Positions 1 to 6,716 of a stretch of 12,528 nucleotides of DNA are shown piece after piece. Each line of letters starts with the position of its first letter. Position 1 is the stretch's first letter. Origin of the DNA: Bryobacterales bacterium (lineage in GTDB: Bacteria > Acidobacteriota > Terriglobia > Bryobacterales > Bryobacteraceae). Location: contig SHUN01000026.1 of NCBI GenBank assembly GCA_009697495.1, positions 1-12,528 of the forward strand. The letters run 5' to 3'. Both the position numbers and the translations under genes were made by a program. The notes under the pieces were generated by a model. It worked only from the letters and a program-made list of their open reading frames with translations, was not told the origin of the DNA and searched no databases.

Positions 1-226
1 TGGCGAATGTCCCTGTGCGTGTCGTGTGGCGAGTGTCCCTGTGCGTGCCGTGTGGCGAGTGTCCCCGTGCGTGTCGTGCGGCGAATGTCCCCGTGCGTGT
101 CGTGTGGCGAATGTCCCCTTGCGTGCCGCGCGGCGAATGTCCCCGTGCGTGTCGTGTGGCAAATGTCCCCGTGCGGGCCGCGCGGCGAATGTCCTCGTGC
201 GGGCCGCGCGGCGAGTGTTCGGGTGC
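1..226. repeat. Tandem array of 26-bp units downstream of fliJ
   Basis: Eight complete head-to-tail units start at 1, 27, 53, 79, 105, 131, 157 and 183, each exactly 26 bp. A ninth begins at 209 and decays after about 18 bp. Each unit reads roughly YGGCGAATGTCCCC followed by GTGCGTGTCGTG. Variation sits at a few positions: GAA/GAG, CCT/CCC, and GTGTCGTG versus GTGCCGCG or GGGCCGCG at the unit end. Where a GCCGCG end meets a CGGC start (125-134, 177-186, 203-212) the junction is the perfect 10-bp palindrome GCCGCGCGGC. There are no unique spacers, so it is not a CRISPR. The unit contains no stop codon on either strand and 26 is not a multiple of 3, so all six frames stay open; the long open frames here are a side effect, not evidence of coding. 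The array begins at or before the window edge, so its full copy number is unknown. Function unknown. Confidence 0.95.
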
Positions 227-244
227 CCACTGGTGCCTCGCTTC

Positions 245-676
245 CTAGCGCGAATTCCAACGGCTCAAATAAGCCTCCTCGGCCAACTGTTGCTGTTCCT
301 TGTCATACTCGAACCGCCACCGGGAGAGCGACTTTTCCTTCAATCGCACGAGAAGCGTCCTGTCTCGCTCGGCTGTCTGCATTGCGGTCCGGCGCTCCGC
401 CAGCCGCTTACCGATTTCCGCCGCCTCCTGCGCCATTCGTAACCGCCGCCGCAGGGACGCCGCCCGATACCGGTCCAGTGCCATAAAATCCGCCGGCTCC
501 ACCGGTCCCGAATGAACCGCCAATTCCGCCGCCCGCACCTCGCCGGCTAGTTCCTGTTGCCGGCGTTGGTTCTTGTTCCATTCTTCCTGTACCCCGCGCA
601 GCGCGTTCTCCGCCGCCTCGACACTCCGCTCCCGCAGCCCCAGCGCCGCCTGCAAGGAAAACTGGAACTTGCGCAC
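245..676 (-). CDS. fliJ: FliJ, flagellar export chaperone/ATPase stalk protein
   Basis: FliJ is the small coiled-coil protein that inserts into the FliI ATPase ring, links it to the FlhA export gate and helps recycle export chaperones. The 143-residue product matches the usual length of about 145. It opens MRKFQFSLQAALGLRE, the typical FliJ start (basic/aromatic then a heptad helix), and is highly charged, Glu/Arg/Gln-rich and free of Pro-broken domains, as expected for a long antiparallel coiled coil. The start is GTG, overlapping the fliI TAG stop by one base (TAGTG). A GGAGG seven bases upstream (about 684-688), inside the end of fliI, supports it. It is the last flagellar gene visible; only the 26-bp tandem array follows before the window edge. 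FliJ sequences diverge widely, so identification rests on the N-terminus, composition and position after fliI. Confidence 0.92.
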   Translation of the reverse strand: MRKFQFSLQAALGLRERSVEAAENALRGVQEEWNKNQRRQQELAGEVRAAELAVHSGPVEPADFMALDRYRAASLRRRLRMAQEAAEIGKRLAERRTAMQTAERDRTLLVRLKEKSLSRWRFEYDKEQQQLAEEAYLSRWNSR

Positions 677-2022
677 TACAGCGCCTCCGCCAGCCGCTCC
701 AGCGAATGGAGCGTCTCTTCCCGGGAAACTCGAAGCCCCGCGTCCTGCCGAAGGAACGCTTCCAACTGCGGTCTCGTCCGAATCGCCGCGTCCAGCACCG
801 GATTTGACCCGCCGGCGTACGCCCCTAGGTTGATCAGGTCCTCCGACCTCCGGTAAGATGCCATCGCCTCCCGCACCTTCCGCGACACGTCCGTCTGTCC
901 CTGCGTCGACACCGCGCTCGCCAACCGGCTCACCGACTGCAGAATATCAATCGCCGGATAGTGCCCCGCCGATCCCAGATCCCGTGACAAAATGATATGG
1001 CTGTCCAGAATTCCGCGCGCCGCATCGCAGATCGGCTCATTAAAGTCGTCGCCTTCCACCAGTACTGTAAATAATCCCGTGATCGACCCGCCTTCGAAAT
1101 TTCCAGCGCGTTCAAAGATTCGCGGAAGCAGGTTAAACACCGATGGCGGATATCCCTTCTGGCTCGGAGGCTCACCCGCGGCCAAGCCGATCTCCCGCTG
1201 TGCCATCGCCAGCCGCGTCACCGAATCCATCACCAGCAACACGTCGCCGCCCTGATCCCGGAAAAACTCGCTTACCGCCAGCGCCACGAACGCTGCCCGT
1301 AGCCGCAATGGCGCCGGTTGATCCGATGTGGCGCAGATTACCACAGACCGCGCCAACCCCTCTGGACCAAGTTCATTCTCCAGGAACCCGCGCACTTCCC
1401 GGTTCCGCTCCCCAATCAGCGCCAAAACGCTGACGTCGGCGGCGTTGTGCTTCGACATCGCGCCCAGAAGGGTACTCTTTCCGACACCGCTCCCGCCGAA
1501 GATCCCGATACGCTGCCCTTTCCCGCACGGCAACATGCCATCGATGGCCCGAATGCCGGTCACCATCGGTTCTGTGATCGACGGCCGGGACAAGGGACCC
1601 GGCGGCGTCGCGTACAGCGGATAGGAGTCCTCGGCGTCGATCATCGGGCCGCCGTCCATCGGACGTCCGAATCCGTCCAGGACGCGCCCTAATAGACTTC
1701 GCCCCACCGGCACCCGGGCCGCCGCGCTGCGCGCCACAATCGGATCCCCCAACTGCAGTCCGTCGGTCTCTTCGAGTGGCATCGACAACAACCGGCCGTT
1801 CCGGAATCCGATGACCTGCGTGCGGACGCGCCGCCCGCCGGCCAGCGTGATTTCGCAGAAGTCCCCCAATCCCGCCGCCGGGCCTTGCGACTCCACTAGC
1901 AGCCCCACCACTTCCGTTACCAGGCCGCTGCTCCGCCAGGGATGGGCCCGCTCGAGGTCGTCCAAATAGGGGCCCGCCACAAAGTGGTCAGGCGGTGAAG
2001 CGGGCATCTGTATGTGTCTCAT
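676..2022 (-). CDS. fliI: FliI, flagellum-specific type III export ATPase
   Basis: FliI is the F1-beta-like hexameric ATPase at the cytoplasmic mouth of the flagellar type III secretion apparatus; it uses ATP to release chaperones and start export of rod, hook and filament subunits. At 448 residues it is full length. The Walker A loop GGSGVGKST is at about 176-184, the GERNREV segment at about 204-210, and the Walker B strand VLLVMDS at about 261-267, followed by TRLAMAQREIGLAAGEPP, which is highly characteristic of FliI/SctN. The N-terminal beta-barrel region (GRVLDGFGRPMDG) is also present. The ATG overlaps the fliH stop by 4 bp (ATGA). The ribosome-binding site is poor, so translation is probably coupled to fliH. 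The alternative of a non-flagellar SctN is excluded by the flanking fliH, fliJ, fliG and fliF. Confidence 0.98.
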   Translation of the reverse strand: MRHIQMPASPPDHFVAGPYLDDLERAHPWRSSGLVTEVVGLLVESQGPAAGLGDFCEITLAGGRRVRTQVIGFRNGRLLSMPLEETDGLQLGDPIVARSAAARVPVGRSLLGRVLDGFGRPMDGGPMIDAEDSYPLYATPPGPLSRPSITEPMVTGIRAIDGMLPCGKGQRIGIFGGSGVGKSTLLGAMSKHNAADVSVLALIGERNREVRGFLENELGPEGLARSVVICATSDQPAPLRLRAAFVALAVSEFFRDQGGDVLLVMDSVTRLAMAQREIGLAAGEPPSQKGYPPSVFNLLPRIFERAGNFEGGSITGLFTVLVEGDDFNEPICDAARGILDSHIILSRDLGSAGHYPAIDILQSVSRLASAVSTQGQTDVSRKVREAMASYRRSEDLINLGAYAGGSNPVLDAAIRTRPQLEAFLRQDAGLRVSREETLHSLERLAEAL

Positions 2023-2720
2023 TTGGATTTGTGTGTGGCTATGCGGTCGGCAAAACCATTTTCAATCTCGGCTAACTGAGTATTCACGCTCGCGTCGATC
2101 TGTCCGCGTTTCGTGTCGAGGATGACCGATCCCCGCTCCAGCGACCGGTCTCCGACTACCTCTACTTGGTCCGGGAGTCCCAGGTCGGCCAACCGTCCAG
2201 TCAACTGCCCCGCGTCCTCAGGAGCCGTCCGGACGCAGAGGACTTCCGCCTTGTTGATGGTCTCTAGCGCCGCTTTCAGGATTCCGAGGAGGGAATGCTG
2301 GTCCACTGTCAGTTCCCGCCTGAGGATCTTCTTCGCCACCGCCAGGGCCAGCCGGAGTAACTCCGGTTCCGAATCGCGGCGAAACCGCGCCCGGTAGGAT
2401 GCCAGTTCGGCGATTGTCGCCGTGAAGCGCTCCAGCACCGGTTGCAGGACGGCGGCCGCGGTATCCGCGCCTGTTTTCTCTCCCTCGGCGCGTCCTTCCC
2501 GGCGGCCTGTTTCGTGACGCCGCGGCAACTCCGACTCCAATTCGTGAATGCGCCGCTCCAATACCTGGATTCGTTGCAGAGCGCCTTCCATATCCATGCA
2601 CACCGCGTCAGCGGGCGGCTCTCCCGTCGGCGACGCGTTCACCGGTTCGCCAAACGCCAACAGCCAGCGGACGGGATCGACGCGCGCAATGTTTGTTCCA
2701 GTCAGGACGCGGGATGACAT
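2019..2720 (-). CDS. fliH: FliH, regulator/stator of the flagellar export ATPase
   Basis: FliH dimerises, binds the N-terminus of FliI, restrains its ATPase activity and anchors it to the C-ring and export gate. The 233-residue product has the normal plan. A variable N-terminus is followed by a coiled coil from about residue 46, then a Gly-rich Ala/Glu helix, then the V/A-ATPase E-subunit-like C-terminal domain (ELLRLALAVAKKILRREL at about 142-160, and RGSVILDT near 205). Residues 72-84 form three consecutive GxxxG steps (Gly72, 76, 80, 84), the helix-packing repeat known from FliH/YscL proteins. The start is supported by AAGGAA at 2726-2731, five bases before the ATG. This is one of the few junctions in the operon with a gap (9 nt after fliG) and so has its own Shine-Dalgarno. 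It overlaps fliI by 4 bp. Confidence 0.93.
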   Translation of the reverse strand: MSSRVLTGTNIARVDPVRWLLAFGEPVNASPTGEPPADAVCMDMEGALQRIQVLERRIHELESELPRRHETGRREGRAEGEKTGADTAAAVLQPVLERFTATIAELASYRARFRRDSEPELLRLALAVAKKILRRELTVDQHSLLGILKAALETINKAEVLCVRTAPEDAGQLTGRLADLGLPDQVEVVGDRSLERGSVILDTKRGQIDASVNTQLAEIENGFADRIATHKSK

Positions 2721-2729
2721 GTCATTTCC

Positions 2730-3776
2730 TTAGAGCACGTACTGCTCGCCTCCTCCGCCGCCCTTCATGCTGATCGTGCCGTCAGCCTCCAACTGCCGCA
2801 CGACGCTGATGATCTGCTGCTGCGCCCCTTCCACATCCTTGATCTTCACCGGTCCCATCGTGTCCATCTCTTCGCGGAGCATCTCCGAGCCGCGTGACGA
2901 CATGTTCCCCATAAAATGGTTCCGCAGTTGGTCGCTTGTCCCTTTCAACGCCAGCGTCAACATTTTACGGTCGACTCGCGACAGAATTTCCTTGATCGCG
3001 TTGCTGTCCACCGTCAACAAATCTTCGAATACGAACATGAGGTGACGGACGGTCTCCACCAAACTCGGATCCTGGACTTCGATATTGGTGAGGATCTCCT
3101 TGCTCGAACCGGCGTCGAGACGATTGAACATCTCGGCGACCGCGTGTATGCCGCCGTAGGACTCGCGGTTCAACTCTCCTAATGCCTTCAATTTTTGTCC
3201 GATAATCGTCGCGATCCGCGCGATGATATCGGGCGAAATCTGGTCCAGGTGCGCCATTCGCAGCGCCACGTCCGGACGCATCTCCGCCGGCAGCGAGGAT
3301 AACAACGCCGCCGCCTGCGAAGCTTTCAAGTGCGACAGAATCAGCGCGATCGTCTGGGGATGTTCGCTATGGATGAACTTGGCCAGTTGTTGCGGATCCG
3401 CTTTTTGGAGCGCATCGAAATTCGCTGCGTCGCTCCCGACCGACTTCATCAGCCTTTCGAGCAGACTTCGTGCCTGTTCCGGTCCGAACGCGTTAACCAA
3501 CATATTGCGCGCGTACTCGACGACGCCCTTCAGCACATAATCGTGCGCGACCGACATCTGATAGAACTCTTCCAGTACGCGTTCACTGGTGTCATTCGTC
3601 ACCTGGTGCAGCCGCGCGACTTCCCGCCCTAATACGTGCACTTCGTCTTCGTTGAAATGCTTGAGCACTACAGCGCTGGCGTCGGCCCCCATCGTCACCA
3701 GCAGCACCGCGGCTTTCTTCAGGCCGGAGAGCTGTTCCTCATGGTCCGCGTCTTTTTCCGGCTTTACCGCCATCAT
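2730..3776 (-). CDS. fliG: FliG, flagellar rotor/switch protein
   Basis: FliG forms the upper C-ring. Its N-terminal domain binds the FliF C-terminus, its middle domain binds FliM, and its C-terminal domain meets the stator and generates torque and switching. The 348-residue product is close to the usual 330-340. It shows the start LSGLKKAAVLLVTMG at about 17-30, the FliM-binding EHPQ motif at about 138-141, and a C-terminal domain (VRHLMFVFEDLLTVD, then DRKMLTLALKG) whose charged torque positions are kept as Lys, Arg and an acidic pair (LREEM where enteric proteins have LRDDL). The C-terminus ends in an unusual run of five glycines before EQYVL, an extension beyond most homologues. The ATG overlaps the fliF stop (TAATG), with GGGAA/AGGGA upstream. 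A second ATG follows directly, so the start could be 3 bp shorter. Confidence 0.98.
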   Translation of the reverse strand: MMAVKPEKDADHEEQLSGLKKAAVLLVTMGADASAVVLKHFNEDEVHVLGREVARLHQVTNDTSERVLEEFYQMSVAHDYVLKGVVEYARNMLVNAFGPEQARSLLERLMKSVGSDAANFDALQKADPQQLAKFIHSEHPQTIALILSHLKASQAAALLSSLPAEMRPDVALRMAHLDQISPDIIARIATIIGQKLKALGELNRESYGGIHAVAEMFNRLDAGSSKEILTNIEVQDPSLVETVRHLMFVFEDLLTVDSNAIKEILSRVDRKMLTLALKGTSDQLRNHFMGNMSSRGSEMLREEMDTMGPVKIKDVEGAQQQIISVVRQLEADGTISMKGGGGGEQYVL

Positions 3777-5581
3777 TAGTAAATTCCCTTTCCCTCGGTC
3801 CAGGTGCGAATCAGGTTTGCCACCGCTTCGGGATCCTTTCGCGCCAAGTCACTCAAGTGCCGCGTCAAAATATCCCCGCGCCGAACCTCGGCCTTGGGGA
3901 TCTCCAGTTCCAGCAGCGCTTCGTTCGTCAATTTTGTCCGCAAGAGTTCGCGTTCACGAAGTTGTTCTTCCAGCGACTTCGCCCCGCCTTCACCGCCTGC
4001 CGCGCCCGCTTCCAGTCGGGCCGTCCCGACCGCGCCTTCAATCGACGGATCCAACGTGACGTCGACATGTTGGCCTTTCCGCTGCTTGCCAATGGGGAGT
4101 CTGGCGGCAAACCCACCCACCGTCCGGCCCACCGCGCGTACCATCCGATAGGCCACAAAGAGTATCGCCAGCACCAGCACGAGCACGACGGCCGGCAGCC
4201 AGTTCTGCTCGATGAACCAGTTCAATTGCCCTTCCAGGGGCAGGAGCAGCCAGGCCGGAATTGCGGCCGGCAACAGGAGCCGGGGACGGGACGGCGGTGC
4301 CGTAACCGTTCCGGGCGGCGGCGGCATGTTTCTGGTGGTCTCGAACGCTATCGCCTCGACGATAATCTGATCCCCCCGCTCCTGCTGAAATCCAACCGCC
4401 GCGGAAACGATTTCCTTAATCGCGCGCAACCGCTCCGGTGGCGGTGCTTCGACCACGCGCTTACCGCCCTCGGTCTTTACCGTATGATCTAAGAGCACCG
4501 ACATCGACAGCTTCTTCACCTGTCCGTTCGGGAACTTCGTGTGACGGATCACGCGGCTCGTCTGATACGTCGTGCTTTCCAACCGCCGGAACAATGGACC
4601 GCCGCTCCCCGATCCAGTCTGTGACGTGGGCCGCGACGTGGGGCGCGGCAAGTTGGAAGCCGTTCCGGGGACACCGGCCGCCGACGCCGGAGTCGACCCA
4701 TCCTCGGACCGCTGCGGCTGTACCATCACCGAGCGGGACGGGTCAAACGACTCTTCGCTCTGGTCTCCGCTCGCCAAATCGCACTCCAAAGAAACGGCGG
4801 CTCGAAAACCGTCCGGCCCCACCAACGGCTCCAGCGTCGCTCGTATCTTTTCGAGCAGCGCTTTCTCCATCCGCTCCCGGTACTCGATCAACTCTCTCGG
4901 CGATTCCGCATCACCGTCGCCGGATCTCTTCGGACGGCTCAAAAGGTTGCCCCGCATGTCCAGAATCGATACGTTATCAGGCGTTAAGCCGTCCACCGCG
5001 CTCGATGCCAAGTGCGCGATCGCCTGAACATTTTGTTTGGAAAGATTGGCCCCCGGCTTCATCTTCAAAAGCACGCTCGCTTTCGCCGGCTGCCGGTTTT
5101 CCAGAAATAGGCTCTGACGGGGAAAAGTGATGTGGACTCGCGAGGATTCCACTTCCTGGAGCGCCATCACCGATCGCTCCAATTCTCCTTCGACGGCCCG
5201 ATGGTAGTTCACCTGTTCAGCGAATTCGCTAGTGCCGAAGTTCGGTTTGTCGAAAAGTTCAAACCCAATTCTGCCGCTTTTGGGGAGTCCTGCGGATGCC
5301 ATTTGGATGCGAAGCTCATCGACCTTTTCCGAGGGAACTTTAATCGTTTTTCCGCCGTTCTCCAGCCGCACCTCTATGGCCGCTTCCTTCAACCGGGACA
5401 ACACCACTCCGGCGTCCTCGGCCGACAGGTCCTGGAACAGCGTCTTGAAGTTTCGCTCCGTCTGCCAGTGCCGCAAGCCGAAGAGTCCCCCGATTACCAG
5501 AATCACCACACCGCCAATCGTGATGCGTTGCCGCACGCTGAGGCGTAGGAAGAGGTCGCGTAGCTGTTGCAGATAGGCCAT
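3776..5581 (-). CDS. fliF: FliF, flagellar MS-ring protein
   Basis: FliF polymerises in the inner membrane to form the MS ring, the base of the rod and housing of the export gate. The 601-residue product is within family range (about 530-600). A first membrane helix lies at about residues 20-38 (IGGVVILVIGGLFGL) and a second at about 461-482 (LPAVVLVLVLAILFVAYRMV). Between them is the periplasmic ring-building region with FKTLFQDLSAEDAGVVLSRL, FAEQVNYHRAVEGELERS and VESSRVHITFPR, all typical of FliF. A Ser/Thr/Pro/Gly-rich linker follows near residues 290-335, then the beta-collar segment. The cytoplasmic tail ends with RHLSDLARKDPEAVANLIRTW, the FliG-binding helix region. It sits 23 nt after fliE, and the spacer is AT-rich and lacks a Shine-Dalgarno. 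Start chosen from the MAYLQQLRDLFLRLS N-terminus just before the first membrane helix. Confidence 0.98.
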   Translation of the reverse strand: MAYLQQLRDLFLRLSVRQRITIGGVVILVIGGLFGLRHWQTERNFKTLFQDLSAEDAGVVLSRLKEAAIEVRLENGGKTIKVPSEKVDELRIQMASAGLPKSGRIGFELFDKPNFGTSEFAEQVNYHRAVEGELERSVMALQEVESSRVHITFPRQSLFLENRQPAKASVLLKMKPGANLSKQNVQAIAHLASSAVDGLTPDNVSILDMRGNLLSRPKRSGDGDAESPRELIEYRERMEKALLEKIRATLEPLVGPDGFRAAVSLECDLASGDQSEESFDPSRSVMVQPQRSEDGSTPASAAGVPGTASNLPRPTSRPTSQTGSGSGGPLFRRLESTTYQTSRVIRHTKFPNGQVKKLSMSVLLDHTVKTEGGKRVVEAPPPERLRAIKEIVSAAVGFQQERGDQIIVEAIAFETTRNMPPPPGTVTAPPSRPRLLLPAAIPAWLLLPLEGQLNWFIEQNWLPAVVLVLVLAILFVAYRMVRAVGRTVGGFAARLPIGKQRKGQHVDVTLDPSIEGAVGTARLEAGAAGGEGGAKSLEEQLRERELLRTKLTNEALLELEIPKAEVRRGDILTRHLSDLARKDPEAVANLIRTWTEGKGIY

Positions 5582-5604
5582 TGGCTTAAAAAATTAACAA
5601 CAGC

Positions 5605-5913
5605 CTACATCTGCATCCGCATAATTTCCTGATAGGCCTGAACCACTTTGTTCCGGACTTGCAGAAAGGTTTCAAACGCGATTTCGGCGCGTTGGCCCGT
5701 CAGGATCACCTGGTGCAGTTCCTCGGTTTCCCCATTCATGAAGGCGTTCGCCGAATTTTCGGCCTTCGCGCGATACTGTTCGACGCGCCCAATCGCTTCG
5801 TTGAACATATCTCCGAACTCTTTGGCGCCGGAGGGCGCTTCGGCTTTGTCCGGTCCGCCAATCGACGGGACGGGTGCTATCGGATTGATCCCTCGAATCG
5901 AGTCCACCGCCAT
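5605..5913 (-). CDS. fliE: FliE, MS ring-rod junction protein
   Basis: FliE is the first axial subunit exported; it sits between the FliF ring and the FlgB rod and is needed to open the export gate. The product is about 102 residues (usual 100-110). Its Pro/Gly-rich N-terminus is followed by the characteristic helical C-terminal half: FGDMFNEAIGRVEQYRAKAE, then ELHQVILTGQRAEIAFETF, and the conserved end LQVRNKVVQAYQEIMRMQM. The start is ambiguous. GTG at 5916 and ATG at 5913 are adjacent, and the ATG forms a TGATG overlap with the flgC stop. I chose the ATG. A GTG at 5907, eight bases after GAGG, is a third possibility. Confidence 0.95.
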   Translation of the reverse strand: MAVDSIRGINPIAPVPSIGGPDKAEAPSGAKEFGDMFNEAIGRVEQYRAKAENSANAFMNGETEELHQVILTGQRAEIAFETFLQVRNKVVQAYQEIMRMQM

Positions 5914-6350
5914 CACCTCATCAGATCCAGGGAGCGCTGAATCATGTCTTTCACGGCGGACATCGCGGCGATATTGGATTGGTAGGCCCGCGTGGTATTG
6001 AGCAGATCCACCATATCTTCGGCTGGATTCATTCGGGGAAAGGAGACGTATCCCTGGGCGTCAGCGTCCGGATGGCCGGGCACGTAGCGACGGTCCGGTT
6101 CCCGCTCGTCCTCGACGACGTTAGCGACGCGAACCCCCTCCACACCGGGAGCGAGTTCAGTATGGAACACCGATTGGAACGGGTGTCCCGCCTTGGCACT
6201 TTCGAAGATGACATCTTTTCGACGGTACGGGCCGCCCTGTGAAGTTCTTGTCGTTTCGGAATTGGCGAGGTTTTCCGTGAGAACTTCGGCGCGGCGGCGC
6301 TGGGCATCAAGGCCTGACGCGCTGACCGATAAAAGGTGGAAGAGGCTCAT
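5913..6350 (-). CDS. flgC: FlgC, proximal rod protein
   Basis: FlgC is one of the rod subunits (with FlgB, FlgF and FlgG) that carry torque through the periplasm. The 145-residue product is the usual length. It begins with the axial-protein signature (SVSASGLDAQRRRAEVLTEN) and has ENLANSETTRT at about 26-36, where the doublet TTRT distinguishes FlgC from FlgB/FlgG. It ends with the other family hallmark, DLLNTTRAYQSNIAAM followed by a helix. It has no signal peptide, consistent with export through the flagellar apparatus. The ATG overlaps the flgB stop by one base (TAATG), with AGGAAGGG eight to ten bases upstream. Confidence 0.97.
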   Translation of the reverse strand: MSLFHLLSVSASGLDAQRRRAEVLTENLANSETTRTSQGGPYRRKDVIFESAKAGHPFQSVFHTELAPGVEGVRVANVVEDEREPDRRYVPGHPDADAQGYVSFPRMNPAEDMVDLLNTTRAYQSNIAAMSAVKDMIQRSLDLMR

Positions 6351-6685
6351 TAGCCGCGCCCTTCCTGGAGGGCCGAGCGGATGGCCCGGAACTGCCCCTT
6401 TGCCATCATGCTAACTAGTTGAAAACGCAAGGCGTTTTCGGCCAGAAGCCGAGCCTCCCGCTCCATGCTGACGTTGTTGCCGTCGTTGCGAAATTCCAGG
6501 CCCTCCAGCTCCTGGACGGCAGCCGTTCCGCCCTTGGCCAAGGTGAGGAACTCCCGCTGGAAATCGATGTCTTTGGTGACATATCCGGGGGTCTCGGCGT
6601 TGGCGAGATTGGAGGCGACCAACTTCTGCCGGGCGCTCAGCAGGTCCATATAGTGCTCTTGTTTAGCGGCGATTCGGTCCAACAT
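6350..6685 (-). CDS. flgB: FlgB, proximal rod protein
   Basis: FlgB is the rod protein nearest the MS ring and contacts FliE. The start MLDRIAAKQEHYMDLLSARQ and the motif SNLANAETPGY at about 25-35, followed by KDIDFQREF, are diagnostic. The C-terminal half keeps NNVSMERE and a helix (LAENALRFQLVSMM). At 111 residues it is on the short side (family commonly 115-140), mainly through a compact middle section, with both termini intact. It is the first gene of the flagellar block, 31 nt after the lipoprotein gene, and has no convincing Shine-Dalgarno. A sigma-54-like promoter element occupies the gap. Export is through the flagellar apparatus, as it lacks a Sec signal. Confidence 0.96.
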   Translation of the reverse strand: MLDRIAAKQEHYMDLLSARQKLVASNLANAETPGYVTKDIDFQREFLTLAKGGTAAVQELEGLEFRNDGNNVSMEREARLLAENALRFQLVSMMAKGQFRAIRSALQEGRG

Positions 6686-6697
6686 GCCTGTCTTTAA

Positions 6698-6712
6698 GCA
6701 AGTTGGAGACCA
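6698..6712 (-). promoter_or_regulatory. Putative sigma-54 (-24/-12) promoter for the flagellar operon
   Basis: Reading the minus strand, the gap before flgB contains TTTGGTCTCCAACTTGCTT. The invariant GG (6711-6710) and GC (6699-6698) are exactly 10 bases apart, as sigma-54 promoters require, and the -12 side TTGCT fits the consensus fully. The -24 side is TGGTCT rather than TGGCAC, so only the core GG is kept there. Transcription would start about 12 bases after the GC, essentially at the flgB ATG, giving a nearly leaderless message. Sigma-54 control of flagellar genes is well known in several phyla. A chance match in a 31-bp gap is possible. Confidence 0.4.
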
Positions 6713-6716
6713 AAGT

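Noticed and set aside
1..226. CRISPR array
   Set aside because: Units are directly adjacent with no spacers, and no cas genes are nearby.
7..486. Three overlapping plus-strand open frames of 77-159 residues across the 26-bp array
   Set aside because: They arise because the repeat unit has no stop codons in any frame; the repetitive Cys/Val/Arg text rotates between frames, and the rest is antisense to fliJ.
3857..5130. Long plus-strand open frames (211 and 230 residues) opposite fliF
   Set aside because: They are antisense shadows of a well-supported fliF in GC-rich DNA, with no family resemblance.
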